From contig NZ_JARKMX010000008.1 in assembly GCF_029360705.1 (NCBI RefSeq), positions 2,658,202 to 2,722,201 on the forward strand: a stretch of DNA of 64,000 nucleotides. The letters are read 5' to 3'. Numbering within the stretch: the first letter of the stretch is position 1; the number at the start of each line of letters is the position of its first letter. This document shows positions 61,421 through 64,000 of the stretch, piece by piece. Source of the stretch: Paraflavitalea pollutisoli (GTDB lineage Bacteria > Bacteroidota > Bacteroidia > Chitinophagales > Chitinophagaceae). A program made the position numbers and the translations under genes. The notes under the pieces were generated by a model. It had not been told where the DNA came from. It made no database searches and was given only the letters and a program-made list of their open reading frames with translations.

Positions 61421-62353
61421 ATGAAAAGAATCCAACTGACCATCTTCGTGGCGGCACTGTATGCGGTGGCCGCCTGCAAAAAACAAGCAACCGACAACCC
61501 GGAGGGAGGTCCGCTTCCCATTCCGACCAATGCTACAGCTGCTGCAGCTCCTGCTTGCGCGCCTGTTATCTTCAACCTGGCAGTAGATCCGGCTACCGGC
61601 TTCAGCTACCTGTACAAAGTAGTAGGTTCTCCGAGTGCCGGCCCCATATCAGTAACACCCATCAACGGGAGCATGGCAACCAACCAGCTTCGTCTGTGTG
61701 GCGGCACGCCGGTCAAGTTTGCTTCTGGTTTGTCCTTCGATCCGGCTTCCAATACCTGGTGGGGCACAACCGGCGCTGCCGGCACACCAGCCAACCATAT
61801 CCTCAAGTTTACCGATCCCAACTGTATCACGGCGATACCTGCTTTGAATACCTGCGGTCTCCTGCTCGACCTGAGCGATATCGAGCGTGACCCTACCAGC
61901 GGCTTGTATTATGCGCTGAACCGGGGTACAGCTAGTCCCAACAACCGCGTAGTACGGATCGGCATACCGGGCGCCAACGTAATTTGTTTGCCCAATCCTT
62001 TGTCGCCTTCGTTGTTCGTGCGTGGACTCACCGTACATGTGAACGGTAAGCTCTATGTCATGGCGGTCAATGGCACCAGCGGTCGCCTGCTGGACGTGAA
62101 CAAGGTGAGTGGCCTCGTCACTGCCACGTACTCCTACCCCGGCGCCATTACACCTTCTCCGGGCGTCAACATTCCGGAGATGGGTCTGCACCATGATTCT
62201 ATTTGCGTAAACCGCTTCATCACCGGCAACTACGATCCCATCGCGCTACCTCCGCTGTATACCGATGGTATCCCCGCCGGTCTGCCTGGCGGACCTGTAT
62301 ACAGTGCAGTATCGGGTGCCTTGAAACCCACCGTCGACTGGGCAAGGCCTTAA
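61421..62353 (+). CDS. Beta-propeller-like lipoprotein
   Basis: The 310-residue product has a lipoprotein signal (MKRIQLTIFVAALYAVAAC, lipidated Cys near residue 19) and a Pro/Ala-rich linker. The body repeats strands such as GLSFDPASNTWWGTTGAAG, LDLSDIERDPTSGLYYALN and FVRGLTVHVNGKLYVMAVNG, a pattern of propeller blades. Several Cys may form disulfides. No enzyme family was recognised. It is probably anchored in the outer membrane with a binding role. The ATG at 61421 follows a TTG six bases earlier. Confidence 0.75.
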   Translation: MKRIQLTIFVAALYAVAACKKQATDNPEGGPLPIPTNATAAAAPACAPVIFNLAVDPATGFSYLYKVVGSPSAGPISVTPINGSMATNQLRLCGGTPVKFASGLSFDPASNTWWGTTGAAGTPANHILKFTDPNCITAIPALNTCGLLLDLSDIERDPTSGLYYALNRGTASPNNRVVRIGIPGANVICLPNPLSPSLFVRGLTVHVNGKLYVMAVNGTSGRLLDVNKVSGLVTATYSYPGAITPSPGVNIPEMGLHHDSICVNRFITGNYDPIALPPLYTDGIPAGLPGGPVYSAVSGALKPTVDWARP

Positions 62354-62391
62354 CGCCAGCCGTGCTGGCTACAGGCTGAGCAACGTGTACA

Positions 62392-62426
62392 GCAAAAGGA
62401 CATGGCGTACTGCCCTGTCCTTTTGC
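62392..62426 (+). terminator. Hairpin after the propeller-like lipoprotein gene
   Basis: GCAAAAGGACA pairs with TGTCCTTTTGC (11 bp perfect) over a 13-base loop. Its right arm touches the promoter of the ClC gene. Confidence 0.6.
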
Positions 62427-62435
62427 ATTTACCCC

Positions 62436-62443
62436 TACATTTG
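62436..62443 (+). promoter_or_regulatory. Predicted -7 element of the ClC gene, nearly leaderless
   Basis: TACATTTG matches TAnnTTTG and lies only six bases before the ATG at 62450, the same arrangement as at the AraC gene (14955-14968). A TTTTG at 62421-62425 is too close for a normal -33. Confidence 0.55.
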
Positions 62444-62449
62444 TACCCA

Positions 62450-63742
62450 ATGAAAAAAGGACTACCCGCTGCGGAGCAACTATCGATCGTGCGCCATTTA
62501 CTGCGCTGGACGGTGATCTGCCTGCCGGTAGCACTGGTCACCGGATCGCTGGTCGCCTTCTTTCTCTGGTCGCTCGATATCGTGACGCACTGGCAATGGC
62601 AGCACCGCTGGTTGCTGTATTTGCTACCCATCGCTGGTATTGCCATTTACTGGCTGTATAAAGCAGGGGGGCGTGAAGCCGAAAAAGGCAATAACCTCAT
62701 CATCGACGAGATCCATATGCCGGGCGGCGGCGTTCCCGCACGCATGACGCCCCTGGTATTGATTGCCACCCTTCTTACCCATCTTTTTGGCGGCTCTGCC
62801 GGCCGCGAAGGCACCGCGGTGCAAATGGGCGGAAGCATGGCGTCGTTGCTGGGCAAATGGTTCAGGTTATCACCGGAAGATATCAGCATTATACTGATGA
62901 CCGGTATTGCTGCTGGTTTTGGTGCGGTATTCGGTACACCACTCACCGGTGCCATCTTTGCGCTGGAAGTGTTAGCGATCGGGGTGATACAATACAAAGC
63001 ATTACTGCCCTGCCTCATGGCAGCGGTACTCGGCGATATCGTATGCAGTGCCTGGGGTATTCACCATACCAGTTACCACATCAGCCTGCAGCCATCCGTG
63101 ATCAATGAGTTGTTGTCCCTCTCTTTTCATATACCCACCTTACTCAAGGTCATTGTAGCCGGCGTAGCCTTTGGACTGGCTGCCTGGCTATTCATCCAAT
63201 TGCTGCACGTCATTAAAGCACAATCGAACAAATTGCTCCCCACGCAACAATGGCTGATCCCGGTGATCGGCGGTGTGCTCGTCATTGGCCTTACAGGGCT
63301 ACTCGGCACCTACGACTACCTCGGTCTGGGGGTGGCAACACCAGACGGCACGGGCGTATCCATCATCAATGCTTTTAAGGCAGGTGGTGCGGATACCTGG
63401 AGTTGGTGGTGGAAACTGTTGTTCACCGCCATAACCCTGGGCATGGGTTTCAAAGGGGGCGAAGTAACGCCGCTGTTCTTCATCGGTGCCACCCTGGGCA
63501 ATACCCTGGCGCTCGCGCTGGGTGCCCCGGTCGACTTGTTTGCTGGGTTGGGGTTCATCGCAGTATTTGCTGCGGCTACCAATACACCGATCGCCTGCAC
63601 CCTGATGGGTGTGGAACTTTTCGGCAGCAACAATGTGCTTTATTTTGCCATCGCCTGTTTTACAGCTTACTACTTCAGCGGACAAACCGGTATTTATGCT
63701 GCACAACGGCCTGGTGCCTTGAAATCAGGCCGTCTCCTTTGA
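62450..63742 (+). CDS. ClC-type chloride channel/antiporter
   Basis: The 430-residue inner-membrane protein has about 11 hydrophobic segments. Landmarks are [17 protein letters not shown] with the gating Glu120 in [22 protein letters not shown], and the C-terminal [19 protein letters not shown] (GxxxP). No CBS domains follow, so it is the short bacterial form. It moves Cl- or another anion, possibly fluoride-type or H+-coupled. Start at 62450 is fixed by the promoter element. It is convergent with an AraC gene at the window's end. Confidence 0.93.
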   Translation: MKKGLPAAEQLSIVRHLLRWTVICLPVALVTGSLVAFFLWSLDIVTHWQWQHRWLLYLLPIAGIAIYWLYKAGGREAEKGNNLIIDEIHMPGGGVPARMTPLVLIATLLTHLFGGSAGREGTAVQMGGSMASLLGKWFRLSPEDISIILMTGIAAGFGAVFGTPLTGAIFALEVLAIGVIQYKALLPCLMAAVLGDIVCSAWGIHHTSYHISLQPSVINELLSLSFHIPTLLKVIVAGVAFGLAAWLFIQLLHVIKAQSNKLLPTQQWLIPVIGGVLVIGLTGLLGTYDYLGLGVATPDGTGVSIINAFKAGGADTWSWWWKLLFTAITLGMGFKGGEVTPLFFIGATLGNTLALALGAPVDLFAGLGFIAVFAAATNTPIACTLMGVELFGSNNVLYFAIACFTAYYFSGQTGIYAAQRPGALKSGRLL

Positions 63743-63763
63743 CACCGATGATCGTAAAAACAA

Positions 63764-63793
63764 GCAGCCTGCTACGATGTCGTAGCAGGCTGC
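63764..63793. terminator. Perfect 14-bp hairpin between convergent genes
   Basis: GCAGCCTGCTACGA and its exact complement around TG, 20 bases past the ClC stop and 28 bases before the AraC stop. It can serve both genes. Confidence 0.75.
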
Positions 63794-63820
63794 GGTAAAT
63801 AATGTTATAAAGCAGTAGTC

Positions 63821-64000
63821 TTAATCGATCTTGTGCAGGTACTCGTTCAGGAACTTCTTGGGCGGTTGGCCGGTAATTTTTTTGAATACCCGGTTAAAGG
63901 TAACCGCATTGGTAAAGCCAGTTTGGTAAGCCACCGTAGCAATACTATCAAAGTCTTGCGCTACGATCTTCTTACAGGCTTCATTCACCCGTACTTCGTT
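63821..64000 (-). CDS. AraC family regulator, C-terminal part (runs off the window)
   Basis: The minus strand encodes a 59-residue end without a stop: NEVRVNEACKKIVAQDFDSI, ATVAYQTGFTNAVTFNRVF and KKITGQPPKKFLNEYLHKID, the second helix-turn-helix and closing helix of an AraC regulator. The stop is TAA at 63821-63823. The rest of the protein lies beyond 64000. No other part of the gene can be seen. Confidence 0.85.
   Translation of the reverse strand, partial: NEVRVNEACKKIVAQDFDSIATVAYQTGFTNAVTFNRVFKKITGQPPKKFLNEYLHKID

Overview
The window looks like a chromosomal segment of a Bacteroidota bacterium, most probably from the Chitinophagaceae (Chitinophaga/Niastella-like). Supports for this are promoters of the Bacteroidota type (TAnnTTTG at -7), near absence of Shine-Dalgarno sequences, many one-component AraC regulators, a TlpA protein with an N-terminal DUF4369-like part, GH28/GH127/sulfatase genes, and an ISL3/ISAon1-like insertion sequence. 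No rRNA, CRISPR array, prophage or plasmid origin was seen. Three tRNA genes are present: Leu-TAA, Gly-GCC and Leu-GAG.

Layout. 0-12 kb is mostly housekeeping and stress genes: a DUF3788 protein, a NimA-like flavin protein, a universal stress protein, an aldo/keto reductase, a KefB/C-type antiporter, a ZU5-like lipoprotein, TerC, DedA and small proteins. 12-18 kb is a mosaic of AT-rich accessory genes (Crp/Fnr regulator, orphan HicB, sulfatase) around a GC-richer AraC gene and a short-chain dehydrogenase. 18.5-21.6 kb holds a trypsin-like protease fused to a DRGH nuclease, followed by two very small proteins. 21.6-28.9 kb carries a polygalacturonase, an amidohydrolase coupled to a broken membrane protein gene, a purple-acid-phosphatase-like enzyme and a TlpA-type thioredoxin. 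28.9-37.1 kb is a sugar-oxidation operon (ThuA/PVC propeller/azurin fusion, MFS transporter, epimerase, Gfo/Idh/MocA oxidoreductase) facing a divergent AraC activator. 37.2-43.6 kb holds a CheY-like regulator with a PAS histidine kinase, a second kinase, a glycosyltransferase and the tRNAs.

43.7-52 kb is accessory: a 1,423-bp insertion sequence with an exact 8-bp target duplication sits in an amidohydrolase gene that also carries a nonsense codon. After it come small secreted proteins, a cupin, a fatty acid desaturase, a short AraC regulator and a YciE-like ferritin. 52-57 kb is a compact cassette of glycosyltransferase (frameshifted), UDP-galactopyranose mutase and two cytoplasmic GH1-like enzymes. 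57-64 kb has a three-domain GH127 arabinofuranosidase, a methyltransferase, a lipoprotein, a ClC channel and the end of another AraC gene.

The most unusual overall feature is that four genes are interrupted (frameshifts near 11,900 and 52,580; in-frame TGA at 24,786; in-frame TAG at 45,992 plus the insertion sequence), each with clear coding sequence beyond the lesion. Candidates for undescribed biology are the protease-nuclease fusion, the ThuA/propeller/azurin protein that lacks the usual haem motif, and the mutase/glycosyltransferase/twin GH1-like cassette.
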